The notes: generated by a model not told the origin, from the letters alone. DNA of 64,000 nt from JAJFFW01 sp038534195 (GCA_038534195.1 JBCAXE010000010.1:24510-88509); one strand, 5' to 3'; positions 33,093 through 42,124 are shown, counted from the first letter of the stretch. Translations and numbers: made by a program.

Positions 33093-34997
33093 ATGACAAC
33101 GAATAATGTAGCGCGGCGCACGCTCGGCGGCCTTCTCACTGTGTCCACATTGGCGCTCATCGTCTCGTGCGGCCAACAGGCGGCCCAACAGACAACGACG
33201 TCCGAAGCGAGCACGACCCCAGCCGCCGCGATAGAGACCGCCTCCGCAGAACCGACGCTCGATGAGGCGCAGGCGTTCATTGAACGTGTTGAGAAATCCT
33301 ATCGCGAGTTCGGGGAATATTCCGCACGCACACAATGGACGCAGGCGACAAACATTACCTTCGACACAAACTGGCTGGCGACCAAGGTCGGGGCGGAAGG
33401 CACCAAGCTCGGCGTGGACTTCGCCAATGAAGCCAAACGCTTCAACGACCTCGACTTACCGGCGGACATGCGCCGCAAAATCGAAATGATCAAGCTCGGC
33501 GTCAACGTGCCGGCCCCGTCGCGCGACGGGGCCGCCAACGAACTCGCTGAGATCGAAAACCGCATGGGCTCGCAATACGCCACCGGTAAAATAACCCTCG
33601 ACGGCGAGGAAGTGGGCCGCAATGATCTCGAAGCCATGATGGGAACGGTGCGCGAAGCCGCCCGCCTGCAGGAGATCTGGACCAAATGGCGCGAGGTGCC
33701 GGTCGCAGCCTATGGCGACGCGGACGGCGACATGAAGACCGATTACGCCCGCATGGTGGACATCGCCAACGAAGGCGCACGCGAATTAGGTTTTGACGAT
33801 CTCGGGACCATGTGGCGCGCGCGCTATGACTTGCCGCCAGCGGAATTCGCCGCGGAAACCGACCGCCTGTGGGGCCAGGTCAAACCGCTCTACGACCAAT
33901 TGCAATGCCACGTCCGCGCCAAACTGAACGAAACTTACGGCGAGGAGGCCGTGCCGCTCGATCAACCGATCCGGGCCGACCTTCTCGGCAATATGTGGGC
34001 GCAAAGCTGGGGAAATATTTATGATCTTGTGGCGCCCGGCGACGCCGATCCCGGCTATGATCTGACTGATCTGCTGGTGTCGAACGGTTACGACGCGGAG
34101 CAAATGGTCCGCACCGGCGAAGCATTTTTCTCATCGCTCGGCTTTGCGCCGCTCCCTGAAACCTTCTGGGAACGCTCGCAGATCACAAAACCAGCGGACC
34201 GCGAAGTGGTCTGCCACGCATCCGCCTGGAACCTCGACGGCGCGGACGACATTCGTATCAAAATGTGCACCAAGGTGAATTCGGATGATTTCCAGACCGT
34301 GCACCACGAGCTTGGCCACAATTACTATCAAAGGGCGTATAAGGAGCAATCGCCGATTTACTGGACGGGCGCCAATGGCGGCTTTCATGAGGCCATCGGC
34401 GACATGATTGCGCTGTCGCTGACGCCTGAATATCTGACGCAGATCGGGCTCTTGGGCGAAGCCCCCGACGCCTCCAAGGATGTGGGGCTTCTAATGAGTC
34501 AAGCCCTTGAAAAAATTGCGTTTATGCCATTCGGCCTGCTCGTCGACAAATGGCGCTGGCAGGTCTTTTCCGGTGAACTGACGTCGGCCACTTACAATGA
34601 AGGCTGGTGGAACTTGCGCACGCAATATCAGGGCATCCGCCCGCCCGTGGCGCGCTCGAACGATTATTTTGACCCGGGCGGCAAATATCACGTCCCAAAC
34701 AATGTGTCGTACACGCGCTATTTTATCGCGCACATTCTGCAGTTTCAGTTTCATAAGGCCGCCTGCGATATGGCGGGCTGGGAAGGACCGCTGCATCGCT
34801 GTTCAATCTACGGGGCGGAGAATGTCGGCGAGAAATTTAACGCCATGCTGGAGCTGGGGGCGTCAAAGCCCTGGCCTGAAGCGCTCGAAGAGTTCACAGG
34901 TTCGCCGGCGATGGACGGGTCTGCTGTGGTCGAGTATTTCGCGCCGTTGATGACCTGGCTTGAAGAGCAGAACGCCGATCGCACTTGCGGCTGGTAA
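33093..34997 (+). CDS. M2-family (ACE-like) metallopeptidase lipoprotein
   Basis: A 634-residue peptidyl dipeptidase of family M2, related to angiotensin-converting enzyme. The zinc site is HHELGH (His405, Glu406, His409), with third ligand Glu433 in GGFHEAIGD. A signal peptide with lipobox LIVSC marks it as a lipoprotein facing the periplasm, followed by a Thr/Ala-rich linker. Bacterial M2 enzymes take dipeptides off peptide C-termini, presumably for nutrition. A hairpin terminator follows, shared with the convergent coaE. Confidence 0.93.
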   Translation: MTTNNVARRTLGGLLTVSTLALIVSCGQQAAQQTTTSEASTTPAAAIETASAEPTLDEAQAFIERVEKSYREFGEYSARTQWTQATNITFDTNWLATKVGAEGTKLGVDFANEAKRFNDLDLPADMRRKIEMIKLGVNVPAPSRDGAANELAEIENRMGSQYATGKITLDGEEVGRNDLEAMMGTVREAARLQEIWTKWREVPVAAYGDADGDMKTDYARMVDIANEGARELGFDDLGTMWRARYDLPPAEFAAETDRLWGQVKPLYDQLQCHVRAKLNETYGEEAVPLDQPIRADLLGNMWAQSWGNIYDLVAPGDADPGYDLTDLLVSNGYDAEQMVRTGEAFFSSLGFAPLPETFWERSQITKPADREVVCHASAWNLDGADDIRIKMCTKVNSDDFQTVHHELGHNYYQRAYKEQSPIYWTGANGGFHEAIGDMIALSLTPEYLTQIGLLGEAPDASKDVGLLMSQALEKIAFMPFGLLVDKWRWQVFSGELTSATYNEGWWNLRTQYQGIRPPVARSNDYFDPGGKYHVPNNVSYTRYFIAHILQFQFHKAACDMAGWEGPLHRCSIYGAENVGEKFNAMLELGASKPWPEALEEFTGSPAMDGSAVVEYFAPLMTWLEEQNADRTCGW

Positions 34998-35021
34998 GCT
35001 TCACTTTTTTCCTTCCGTAGG

Positions 35022-35047
35022 AAAGCCCCGCTTCGAGCGGGGCTTTT
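35022..35047. terminator. Terminator between the M2 peptidase gene and coaE
   Basis: AAGCCCCGCT pairs with AGCGGGGCTT around a TCG loop, with a T run rightward. The leftward T run is short, so it mainly ends the peptidase transcript and may also stop coaE. Confidence 0.85.
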
Positions 35048-35053
35048 TGATAC

Positions 35054-35683
35054 TTAATGAGCCCACGGGCCATCGCCTTCGTCGCCAACACCGAATTTGC
35101 GCCGGATTTCCTCGACGACCGACGCCACTTCGGCTTGCGTTTCTTCCAACGGGCGATCAGTGTTGATGACGTAGTCGGCGTAGCGTCTTTTCTCTTCGTC
35201 CGGCATCTGCGCCGCTAAAATCGCATTGAATTTTTCTTCGTCCATGCCCGGCCGGCCGAGAACGCGCGCGCGTTGGGTCTCCGGCGAGGCGGAGACGACG
35301 ACGACGACATGAAACAGTTCAGCCGCGTTATTTTCAAAAAGAAGCGGAATGTCGAGAACCAGGATCTCAACGCCCTCCTCAATCGCTTTTTCAATGCATG
35401 CCTGGCGATCATCAGCGACGAGCGGGTGAACGATATCTTCAAGGCGGCGCAAACTGTCGGGCGCGCCGAGAACAAGATTAGCAAGCCGCGTCCGGTCCAC
35501 AGCGCCGTCAACGACCGCGCTCGGAAACGCCGCTTCGATCAGCGGCGCGGCGACGCCGCCCTTGGCGTAAAGCCGGTGCACTGCGTCGTCGGCGTTCCAG
35601 ACAGCAGCGCCTTCCTTGGCGAACATCATCGAAACCGTGGACTTGCCCATGCCGATGGAGCCTGTGAGCCCGACAAGGATCAT
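35054..35683 (-). CDS. coaE: Dephospho-CoA kinase
   Basis: Phosphorylates dephospho-CoA in the last step of coenzyme A synthesis. At 209 residues it has the P-loop GLTGSIGMGKST (residues 5-16) and the family motif ADDAVHRLY. Its ATG overlaps the aroE stop by 4 bp (ATGA). It is the last gene of the leftward ppsR-maf-aroE-coaE run. In many relatives dnaQ comes next, but here the run ends. Confidence 0.95.
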   Translation of the reverse strand: MILVGLTGSIGMGKSTVSMMFAKEGAAVWNADDAVHRLYAKGGVAAPLIEAAFPSAVVDGAVDRTRLANLVLGAPDSLRRLEDIVHPLVADDRQACIEKAIEEGVEILVLDIPLLFENNAAELFHVVVVVSASPETQRARVLGRPGMDEEKFNAILAAQMPDEEKRRYADYVINTDRPLEETQAEVASVVEEIRRKFGVGDEGDGPWAH

Positions 35684-36543
35684 GGCGCTTCCCTTTTTTT
35701 CAGCGTTTCTTCCAGAAGCGCGCGCAGGGGCGCGTCAACCACCGCCTGCGCCCCAAGCCAGGCTTTATACCCTGGGACCGCCTGATGCATGAGCATGGCG
35801 AGACCGTCCATGGTCGCCAGTCCCCTCTGCTCTGCATCCAGAATAAGATTTGTTTTCAATGGTTTATAGATGATATCGCTGACCAGAACGTGGCGCGGCG
35901 CCTTATTGAGGTCTAGCGGCAATGGCGGCGCCCCGGCCATGCCGAGGGTTGTGGTATTGACGATGATGCTTACCGACGAAAAGACCTGCTTATAGTCTTT
36001 CCACGGAATAACAGTCGCCGCATCGCCAATCGACTGCGCCAAAGATTCCGCGTTGGATAATGTCCGGTTACAAATGAAAATGCGATCAAAGTTTAACGAA
36101 AGGAGCGCTGCGGCGACGCCGCGCGCTGCGCCGCCGGCGCCAATGAGCAGCGCCGCCTTGGTCTCTTGCGGGCCCTCCAAATAGGGCCGGCAGGCGTTCG
36201 CAAAACCGATCACGTCGGAATTATCAGCATAGGTCCGGTTATCGATAAAGGAGAGCATGTTCGCGGCCTGGACGCTCTCGGCGGTTTCGCTATGCGTATC
36301 AGCAAAGCGCAGCGCATGTTCCTTGTGGGGCGCGGTGACATTTACGCCTGAAAGTCCAAGATCGCGCGCCGCCGTCACCGCGCGGACAAAGTCGGCTTCG
36401 CTGCCATCCGTAGCGATAGGAATATAATAGGCGTTCGCGTTTTCACGGTCAGCCCATTCGCGGTGAATAACTGGCGACAGGGAGTGCCCAATCGGATTAC
36501 CGATCACGCCCGCAAGACGCAGCTTATCCGGCGATGTCATCAT
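35680..36543 (-). CDS. aroE: Shikimate dehydrogenase
   Basis: NADPH-dependent reduction of 3-dehydroshikimate in aromatic amino acid synthesis. At 287 residues it has the substrate motif GNPIGHSLSPVIHREW near the N-terminus, NVTAPHKEHAL with the catalytic lysine, and the nucleotide loop GAGGAARGVA. The start follows the maf stop as TGAGATG; a second ATG comes right after. The longer open frame overlaps maf and is not used. It is coupled to coaE at its 3' end. Confidence 0.95.
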   Translation of the reverse strand: MMTSPDKLRLAGVIGNPIGHSLSPVIHREWADRENANAYYIPIATDGSEADFVRAVTAARDLGLSGVNVTAPHKEHALRFADTHSETAESVQAANMLSFIDNRTYADNSDVIGFANACRPYLEGPQETKAALLIGAGGAARGVAAALLSLNFDRIFICNRTLSNAESLAQSIGDAATVIPWKDYKQVFSSVSIIVNTTTLGMAGAPPLPLDLNKAPRHVLVSDIIYKPLKTNLILDAEQRGLATMDGLAMLMHQAVPGYKAWLGAQAVVDAPLRALLEETLKKREAP

Positions 36544-36544
36544 C

Positions 36545-37135
36545 TCAGAAATCCAGTGCGCCCGCTTCGCGCAGATAACGCAAGAGCGGGTAAAGCGAGA
36601 GCCCCAGGACAGCGAAATAATCGCCGTCAATACGATCAAACAACCGCGCGCCAAGGCGCTCCACCTGGTAAGCGCCGACGCTCGATAAGATCGCCGGTCC
36701 CGCCGCATCGATATAGGCATCAATTTCTTCATCACCCATGATGCGCATGTGAAGCGCCGGTCGATCGATAAAACGCTGAACGATACACCCGGCCCGAGCG
36801 ATGGAAACCGCGTTAATCAGCGTATGGCTCGACCCTTGAAGACGCTTAAGGCGAGCGGCGGCTTCCTCGAGTGACTTTGGTTTGTCATACGCCCTGCCCT
36901 CATGTTCCATAATCTGATCAGACCCGATTACGATCGCGCTGTCATCGGCTTGCGCAGCAAGCGCCTTTGCATCCGCCAGCGCTGCGGCGATCGCCTCAAG
37001 ATCAAGGCCCTTTTCCTGGCCGGACTCCTTAATCGCATCTTCATCCACATCCGGTTTAACGATATCAAACGCAAGCCCAACATCATTGAGGATTTTCGCG
37101 CGGATTGCGCTGCCGGACGCCAGAACGATTTTCAT
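36545..37135 (-). CDS. maf: Maf-family nucleotide pyrophosphatase
   Basis: Hydrolyses non-canonical or UTP/dTTP-type nucleotides and is linked to septum control. At 196 residues it has the start LASGSAIRAKIL (family LASxSPRR), a SDQIMEHEGRAYDKP motif and the end VGAYQVERLGARLFDRIDGD. The usual proline-arginine pair of the first motif is Ala-Ile, a minor deviation. The ATG overlaps the ppsR stop by 4 bp. It belongs to the origin-flanking set known from Caulobacter. Confidence 0.92.
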   Translation of the reverse strand: MKIVLASGSAIRAKILNDVGLAFDIVKPDVDEDAIKESGQEKGLDLEAIAAALADAKALAAQADDSAIVIGSDQIMEHEGRAYDKPKSLEEAAARLKRLQGSSHTLINAVSIARAGCIVQRFIDRPALHMRIMGDEEIDAYIDAAGPAILSSVGAYQVERLGARLFDRIDGDYFAVLGLSLYPLLRYLREAGALDF

Positions 37136-38013
37136 ACGGATGAATTTTCCTCGTGACCGCGATTTTGCCGTGCTGAAAGCTTCGTGAGGATGGCGGCGGC
37201 TGTTTCTTCAACGGATTTGCGGGTCACATCAATGATCGGCCAGCGGTGTTTGGTGAAAAGACGCTTGGCGCGCTGCACTTCTTTTTTGACTTCATCAAGA
37301 TCGGAGTAAGATTGCGCGTGTTGGGCGGCGTTTAACTCACCAAGGCGGCTTTTGCGGATTTGCGCGAGCCGTTCAGGACTTGCCACAAGTCCGATAATCA
37401 TCGGTTTTCGCAAGGCGAACACGTGGTCTGGCAAATCAGCTGTGGGCACCAGCGGGATATTCGCAGCTTTCACGCCTCTGTTCGCGAGATACATACAGGT
37501 TGGCGTTTTCGACGTGCGGCTGACACCGATCAGGACGACATCCGCCGGCTCCAAATCCCAGATCATCTGCCCGTCGTCATGGGCGAGCGTATAATCAAGC
37601 GCTTCGATACGCCGGAAATAGGCGTCATCCATTTCGTGCTGAGCGCCGGTTTGACGCGACTGCTCTAGGCCCAGATATTCTGTGAATGCGCCTAATAACG
37701 GGTCGAGGATCGAAACGGCGGGTGTTTGCAGTTCTGAGCAGCGAATTTCAAGCCGGCGGCGTAGTTCAGGGTTAATTACTGTATGGAGGACCAGACCTGG
37801 CGAGGCTTCAATCTCGCGCATCACCCGGTCGAGCTGCACCTGCGAGCGGATCAGGGAGTGCACATGCTCGAGCGGTTTCGCAGCGGCGAACTGCGCCGTT
37901 GTCGCTTTCAGAACAGCATTCAATGTCTCGCCCGTCGAATCGGAAACGAGGTGCACGTGAAAGAAGCTCGCGAGCGGCGCGTCTTTGAAGCCGGTGGAGG
38001 AAATTTCAGACAT
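37132..38013 (-). CDS. ppsR: Pyruvate, phosphate dikinase / PEP synthase regulatory kinase-phosphorylase (RP001/DUF299 type)
   Basis: A bifunctional ADP-dependent kinase and Pi-dependent pyrophosphorylase that switches PPDK or PEP synthase off and on. At 293 residues from the ATG at 38013 it has the N-terminal HLVSDSTGETL motif, a P-loop-like GVSRTSKTPT and the C-terminal WPIIDVTRKSVEETAA. Upstream in-frame starts are not supported by the family. It points away from hemE across the predicted origin; the Rickettsia homologue RP001 marks the same place. Confidence 0.93.
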   Translation of the reverse strand: MSEISSTGFKDAPLASFFHVHLVSDSTGETLNAVLKATTAQFAAAKPLEHVHSLIRSQVQLDRVMREIEASPGLVLHTVINPELRRRLEIRCSELQTPAVSILDPLLGAFTEYLGLEQSRQTGAQHEMDDAYFRRIEALDYTLAHDDGQMIWDLEPADVVLIGVSRTSKTPTCMYLANRGVKAANIPLVPTADLPDHVFALRKPMIIGLVASPERLAQIRKSRLGELNAAQHAQSYSDLDEVKKEVQRAKRLFTKHRWPIIDVTRKSVEETAAAILTKLSARQNRGHEENSSV

Positions 38014-38206
38014 ACCTGTGGACTTTATGGGAAAAAGGCCTGTGCGAGTAGCGCCATTCTTACCAAAGCCCGAGTTTTGCAAAATTCACCCGATGCGGCG
38101 CCCAAGAGCATTTGAAAATATTGATCCCCATCCAAGACCCTATTCTACTTTGAAGCCGGTGGGGACAATTGTAGTTTCCCATTACCCGCTGCATAAAAAT
38201 TGTTGA

Positions 38207-38232
38207 GAAAACAAACTGCTAAGCTTGTTTTC
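38207..38232. repeat. Inverted repeat in the predicted origin
   Basis: GAAAACAA and TTGTTTTC are separated by 10 bases. There is no T tail typical of a terminator; it may be a protein site or a structural part of the origin. Confidence 0.5.
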
Positions 38233-38347
38233 CCGGTATGACCAGATAACATTTCACCCAGGGATAATAATAAGGAACTTGCACGGAATGTCTGTTGATT
38301 TACAAGTTGGCTTTGGTTTTCCCCCAGCTTCCAGCCCTACTCTTTTA

Positions 38348-38362
38348 TTAACCCTTTTTTAA
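38348..38362. promoter_or_regulatory. CtrA box 1 at the hemE end of the origin
   Basis: TTAA CCCTTTT TTAA is an exact TTAA-N7-TTAA site. CtrA represses origin firing in Caulobacter by binding such sites near hemE. Confidence 0.65.
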
Positions 38363-38368
38363 AAGAGA

Positions 38369-38383
38369 TTAAGAAAGGATTAA
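38369..38383. promoter_or_regulatory. CtrA box 2, overlapping the hemE ribosome-binding site
   Basis: TTAA GAAAGGA TTAA is an exact TTAA-N7-TTAA site, 21 bp (two helical turns) from box 1. Its spacer contains the AAAGGA that serves as Shine-Dalgarno for hemE. Confidence 0.65.
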
Positions 38384-38389
38384 TGAGAC

Positions 38390-39460
38390 ATGACGCCAGG
38401 CTCCTCAGCAACGCCGTCGCCATCGCTCTTCATACAAACGCTTCAAGGCGAGGCATCGGCCATACCGCCAATCTGGTTTATGCGTCAGGCGGGGCGTTAC
38501 TTGCCGGAATATCGTGAAGTCCGTCAGCAAGCGGGCTCGTTTCTCGATCTGTGCTATAATTCGGAATTGGCGGCAGAAGTGACGCTTCAGCCGATCCGCC
38601 GTTATGATCTCGACGCAGCGATTTTGTTCGCCGATATTCTCCTTATTCCTCACGCCATGGGCCAGAATGTGTGGTTTGAGCAAGGCGAAGGCCCGCGGCT
38701 TGATCCCCCCGTAACCCAAGATCACTTGGATTCGTTTCGGGCGAGCAACATTCGCGAGACGCTCTCGCCGGTCTATGAGACTGTGCGCCGCGTGCGTGCA
38801 AGCCTCAGTGCCGATAAAGCGTTGATCGGCTTTGCCGGGGCGCCTTGGACGGTCGCCACTTACATGCTCGCCGGCGGTTCGCAAAAAGATCCCGCGGCGT
38901 GGCGGGCGGAGTATTACCAGAACCCGGGTTTTCTCCTTGGATTGATTGATCTCCTTACCGAAAAGACGATTGAGTATCTTTGCGCTCAGATTGATGCTGG
39001 GGCTGATGCTATCCAGCTTTTCGACAGTTGGGCCAGCGATTTGCCCTGGCCGGTGCTTGAAGCGGTGAGCATGAAACCGATGGACCGCATCGCGCGCGCT
39101 GTGAAAGCGCATAAAGCCGATACGCCAGTGATCTTTTTCCCGAAAGGCGTCGGCGAGAAGGCGATGGAATATGCCTTGCTTGGCTCAGGAAACGCCGTGG
39201 GGATCGATTTCGGTATGGACCCGGCTTGGGCGCGCACAAATCTATCGCCGCATGTGACGGTTCAGGGAGGGCTTGATCCGTTACTGACAGTGAGCGGCGG
39301 CGATGCAATGTTCGAGAGCGCGTCTACATATTTGAAGCTGTTCCACGACGCGCCGTATGTATTCAATCTGGGCCACGGATTTACCCCGCAAACGCCGCCG
39401 GAGAATGTCGCAGCGTTGATTGACTTTGTGCGCAGCGGAGAGGGCGTCCGCCATGCGTGA
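38390..39460 (+). CDS. hemE: Uroporphyrinogen decarboxylase
   Basis: Decarboxylates uroporphyrinogen III to coproporphyrinogen III in heme synthesis. At 356 residues it has the signature PPIWFMRQAGRYLPEYRE near the N-terminus and the GFAGAPWTVATYML motif. It points away from the predicted origin, as in Caulobacter where the hemE promoter is part of the origin. Two CtrA boxes lie within 45 bp of the start. It overlaps hemJ by 8 bp. Confidence 0.97.
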   Translation: MTPGSSATPSPSLFIQTLQGEASAIPPIWFMRQAGRYLPEYREVRQQAGSFLDLCYNSELAAEVTLQPIRRYDLDAAILFADILLIPHAMGQNVWFEQGEGPRLDPPVTQDHLDSFRASNIRETLSPVYETVRRVRASLSADKALIGFAGAPWTVATYMLAGGSQKDPAAWRAEYYQNPGFLLGLIDLLTEKTIEYLCAQIDAGADAIQLFDSWASDLPWPVLEAVSMKPMDRIARAVKAHKADTPVIFFPKGVGEKAMEYALLGSGNAVGIDFGMDPAWARTNLSPHVTVQGGLDPLLTVSGGDAMFESASTYLKLFHDAPYVFNLGHGFTPQTPPENVAALIDFVRSGEGVRHA

Positions 39461-39899
39461 TTTTCTCATTCAGAACTATGCGTGGATAAAGGCGTTTCAC
39501 ATTATCGCAGTGGTCGCGTGGATGGCGGCGATGATGTATTTGCCTCGGCTCTTCATCTACCACCATCAGGCGAGCGCCGGCGGCGAGGCCATCCGTTTTT
39601 TTGATATGATGGAGCGCCGGCTCCTGAAAGGCATCATGACCCCGTCGATGATTGCTGTTTGGGTCCTCGCACTCGTGATGCTTTACGCCAATCCTGGTCT
39701 TTTTTCCGTCGGCTGGTTCCATGTGAAGCTGGTGCTGGTCGTTGCGATGACAGGCATTCACGGGTTTTATTCGTCCGCGCATCGAAAATTCGCGGCCGGG
39801 GAAAAACCGCGTTCGGAAAAATTCTGGCGGATGATCAACGAAGCGCCGTTTCTGTTGCTGATCGGGATTGTAATCCTCGCGGTCGTCAAACCCTTTTAG
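39453..39899 (+). CDS. hemJ: Protoporphyrinogen IX oxidase HemJ
   Basis: A 148-residue membrane protein that oxidises protoporphyrinogen IX to protoporphyrin IX. Four spans are visible and the conserved N-terminal block WIKAFHIIAVVAWMAAMMYL, then PRLFIYHHQ holds the functional histidine. The ATG at 39453, inside the end of hemE, gives the family's usual start; the longer frame is not needed. Coupling to hemE joins two steps of the same pathway. Confidence 0.92.
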   Translation: MRDFLIQNYAWIKAFHIIAVVAWMAAMMYLPRLFIYHHQASAGGEAIRFFDMMERRLLKGIMTPSMIAVWVLALVMLYANPGLFSVGWFHVKLVLVVAMTGIHGFYSSAHRKFAAGEKPRSEKFWRMINEAPFLLLIGIVILAVVKPF

Positions 39900-39974
39900 G
39901 CTGTGCTGCGCGAATAGTTTGAAGCCGCTCGTCTTGCCCGATAAGGATAGCGCCTCAACCAAGGAGGCGGTCCC

Positions 39975-40592
39975 ATGGCGCTCAGACTCATTCACTTTCC
40001 AAATACTCGGTCGTTGCGTGTCTTGTGGGCGATTGAAGAACTCGGCCTCGAAGCCGACGTTGAAACGCGCGTTTTCGATCGTCCTTCGCTGAAGGAACCT
40101 GAATATCTGGCGCTGAACCCTCTGGGCAAAACGCCGGTCTTTTTTGACGGCGACCAGCGCCTGATCGAGTCGACTGCAATTATTCAGTATATCGCCGATG
40201 TTCATGGCGGAGGGCGTCTGTCGCGGAAACCGGCCGATCCTGATTACGGCGCGTTTTTGCAGTGGCTTCATTTCGGGGAGGCGGGCATGGGCGGTTACGT
40301 GAACATGCTGATCGCACACACGGCGCTTCTGCCTGAGGCGGACCGCGATCCCAATATGAAAGCGTGGGCGGTGGCGGAAACACAGAATTGCCTGAACTTT
40401 ATCGAAGCGAGCCTTGAGGACGATGGGTATTTGCTGGGCGAGTTTTCGCTTGCCGATATCGCTGTTGGTTACCTCTTGTTTTTGATCAAGATCACCCGGA
40501 ACGGCAAACTGATGGGTGAGAAAACAGCGTCTTATTTCAAACGCTTAACGGCCCGCGACGCCTGGAAGAAAGCAAGCGCCGCCGCGCCATAG
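39975..40592 (+). CDS. Glutathione S-transferase family protein
   Basis: A 205-residue protein with a thioredoxin-fold N-terminal domain (LIHFPNTRSLRVLWAIEELG, then NPLGKTPVFFDGD and the ESTAIIQYIAD glutathione-binding motif) and a helical C-terminal domain (LLGEFSLADIAVGYLLF). A GGAGG ribosome-binding site precedes the ATG. The probable catalytic residue near the start is Asn or Ser (FPNTRS). Substrate unknown; likely detoxification or a small-molecule step. Confidence 0.9.
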   Translation: MALRLIHFPNTRSLRVLWAIEELGLEADVETRVFDRPSLKEPEYLALNPLGKTPVFFDGDQRLIESTAIIQYIADVHGGGRLSRKPADPDYGAFLQWLHFGEAGMGGYVNMLIAHTALLPEADRDPNMKAWAVAETQNCLNFIEASLEDDGYLLGEFSLADIAVGYLLFLIKITRNGKLMGEKTASYFKRLTARDAWKKASAAAP

Positions 40593-40695
40593 AACACCTG
40601 GCGGCTGTTTGGTCAGCAGTTTGTGATCGTTGCCTTAGCGCCGTTCGTATGGTCTCAGGGTGTAACGAACTGCTGTATTTGCATAACTGCGAGCG

Positions 40696-42120
40696 GTGGG
40701 ACTCATTAGCGCAAAGGGAGCGGAAACGAACGCTGTGGCCACTTCAGCTCAGGCGAAATTTCTCACCGGCGATTTAATGCGCCATGTGATCGTGATGGCG
40801 CTCAGCGCGAGCTTCGGCCTGTTGTCGATGTTCGTGGTCGACTTTGTCGATCTTTATTTCATCTCGCTTCTTGGCTCGTCCGCTCTCACTGCGGCGGTTG
40901 GTTTCGCGGGTACGTTGCTGTTCTTCAATATGTCCGTCGGTATTGGATTGATGATCGCCATGGGTGCGCTCGCGGCGCGAAGGATCGGGCGGGGGGATGC
41001 GGACGGCGCGCGTAAAATCGCCACCAATGTTTTGGTGTTCGGCCTGGCGATTGGCCTTATCGTTGGTATGGGGACATTTAGTTTTGCACCGCAATTACTG
41101 GATTTAATAGGGGCGAGCGGCGAGGCTAAAGCGCGGGGCGTCTCTTATTTGCGGATCGTATCGCCGTCCATGCCGGTCATGGTGGTCGGGATGGTGTCGT
41201 CCGGTCTCTTAAGGGCCCATGGGGACGCGCGCCGCGCGATGAACGCCACGCTGGCGGCCGGTTTTGTAAATGCGATCCTCGATCCGATTTTTATCTTCGC
41301 CCTTGGCTTCGGTCTCGAAGGCGCTGCAATGGCGTCTGTGTGCGCGCGGTTCGCCATGGCGGCGACAGCGCTTTTCCCTGTCCTGAAACATTATGGCGGG
41401 TTCGCGCCTTTTGAGCGCGCGCGTTTTCTCGGGGATCTGGAGGCGATCATCGGCATCGCCGCCCCGGCGATCCTGACCAATGTAGCAACGCCAGTGGGCA
41501 CGTTGATCGTCATGCGTTTTGTGGCGGGATATGGCGACGACGTGGTCGCGGGCTTTTCGGTTATTTCACGTCTGACGCCGCTCGCCTTTTGCGTCATCTT
41601 TGCGCTTTCCGGCGCGGTCGGGCCGATCATCGGCCAGAATTTCGGCGCAGGCGATTATCCGCGGGTACGCGAGACCTTGCGCAAGGCGCTGCAGTTCGCC
41701 GCCGCCTATACGGGCGTCGTCTGGATTTTGCTGCTGATCGCCAACCAATTTGTGAGCGCGCAGTTCAGCCTGTCGCCGGAAGGCGCCGCGCTCATGACCA
41801 TGTTCGCGTTGGTTGTAACGCCCCTCTATTTCTTTAACGGCGTGCTCTTCATCGCGAACGCCGCATTCAACAATTTGAACCGGCCCACATGGTCGACCTT
41901 GCTCAACTGGGGCAAAAACACGATCGGCGTTTTACCATTCGTCTGGGTCGGCGCGGCGGCCGCGGGCGCTGAGGGCGTCATCGTGGGGCAGGCGCTCGGC
42001 GGGGTCGTCTTCGCTCTATTGGCGGTTTGGCTCGCCTTCAGACTCACAAACGCTTACGCCAGCGGCGCGGTCGATCCGGATGTTGCCTGGCGTCCCGCGT
42101 TCATGAAAGCGAAAGCGTGA
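40696..42120 (+). CDS. MATE-family efflux transporter
   Basis: A 474-residue multidrug and toxin extrusion transporter with twelve hydrophobic spans in two similar halves (first span from about residue 32, MALSASFGLLSMFVVDFVDL, then second half IIGIAAPAILTNVATPVGTL). It exports cationic drugs or metabolites by Na+ or H+ antiport. The start is uncertain: GTG at 40696 gives this length, and an in-frame GTG at 40735 lies after an AAAGGGAG sequence. It is a single gene. Confidence 0.92.
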   Translation: MGLISAKGAETNAVATSAQAKFLTGDLMRHVIVMALSASFGLLSMFVVDFVDLYFISLLGSSALTAAVGFAGTLLFFNMSVGIGLMIAMGALAARRIGRGDADGARKIATNVLVFGLAIGLIVGMGTFSFAPQLLDLIGASGEAKARGVSYLRIVSPSMPVMVVGMVSSGLLRAHGDARRAMNATLAAGFVNAILDPIFIFALGFGLEGAAMASVCARFAMAATALFPVLKHYGGFAPFERARFLGDLEAIIGIAAPAILTNVATPVGTLIVMRFVAGYGDDVVAGFSVISRLTPLAFCVIFALSGAVGPIIGQNFGAGDYPRVRETLRKALQFAAAYTGVVWILLLIANQFVSAQFSLSPEGAALMTMFALVVTPLYFFNGVLFIANAAFNNLNRPTWSTLLNWGKNTIGVLPFVWVGAAAAGAEGVIVGQALGGVVFALLAVWLAFRLTNAYASGAVDPDVAWRPAFMKAKA

Positions 42121-42124
42121 GGAA

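Larger units (their letters stand above)
38014..38389. other. Predicted chromosomal replication origin (hemE-ppsR gap)
   Basis: A 376-bp gap between divergent hemE and the RP001-type ppsR gene. In Caulobacter crescentus and Rickettsia prowazekii the chromosome origin lies in precisely this gap. Seen here: degenerate DnaA-box-like sequences sharing TCC(A/C)CA (rc of TGTGGACTT at 38017; TGATCCCCA at 38122, one base from the Caulobacter G-box; rc of TGGGGACAA at 38160), an inverted repeat GAAAACAA/TTGTTTTC at 38207-38232, an AT-rich right end, and two tandem CtrA boxes. The par locus with parS sites lies 10-14 kb to the right. Strong consensus DnaA boxes are not visible. Confidence 0.75.

Noticed and set aside
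40615..40676. Inverted repeat CAGCAGTT/AACTGCTG between the GST and MATE genes
   Set aside because: Arms are 8 bp with a spacer of over 40 bp and no T tail; not convincing as a terminator or operator.
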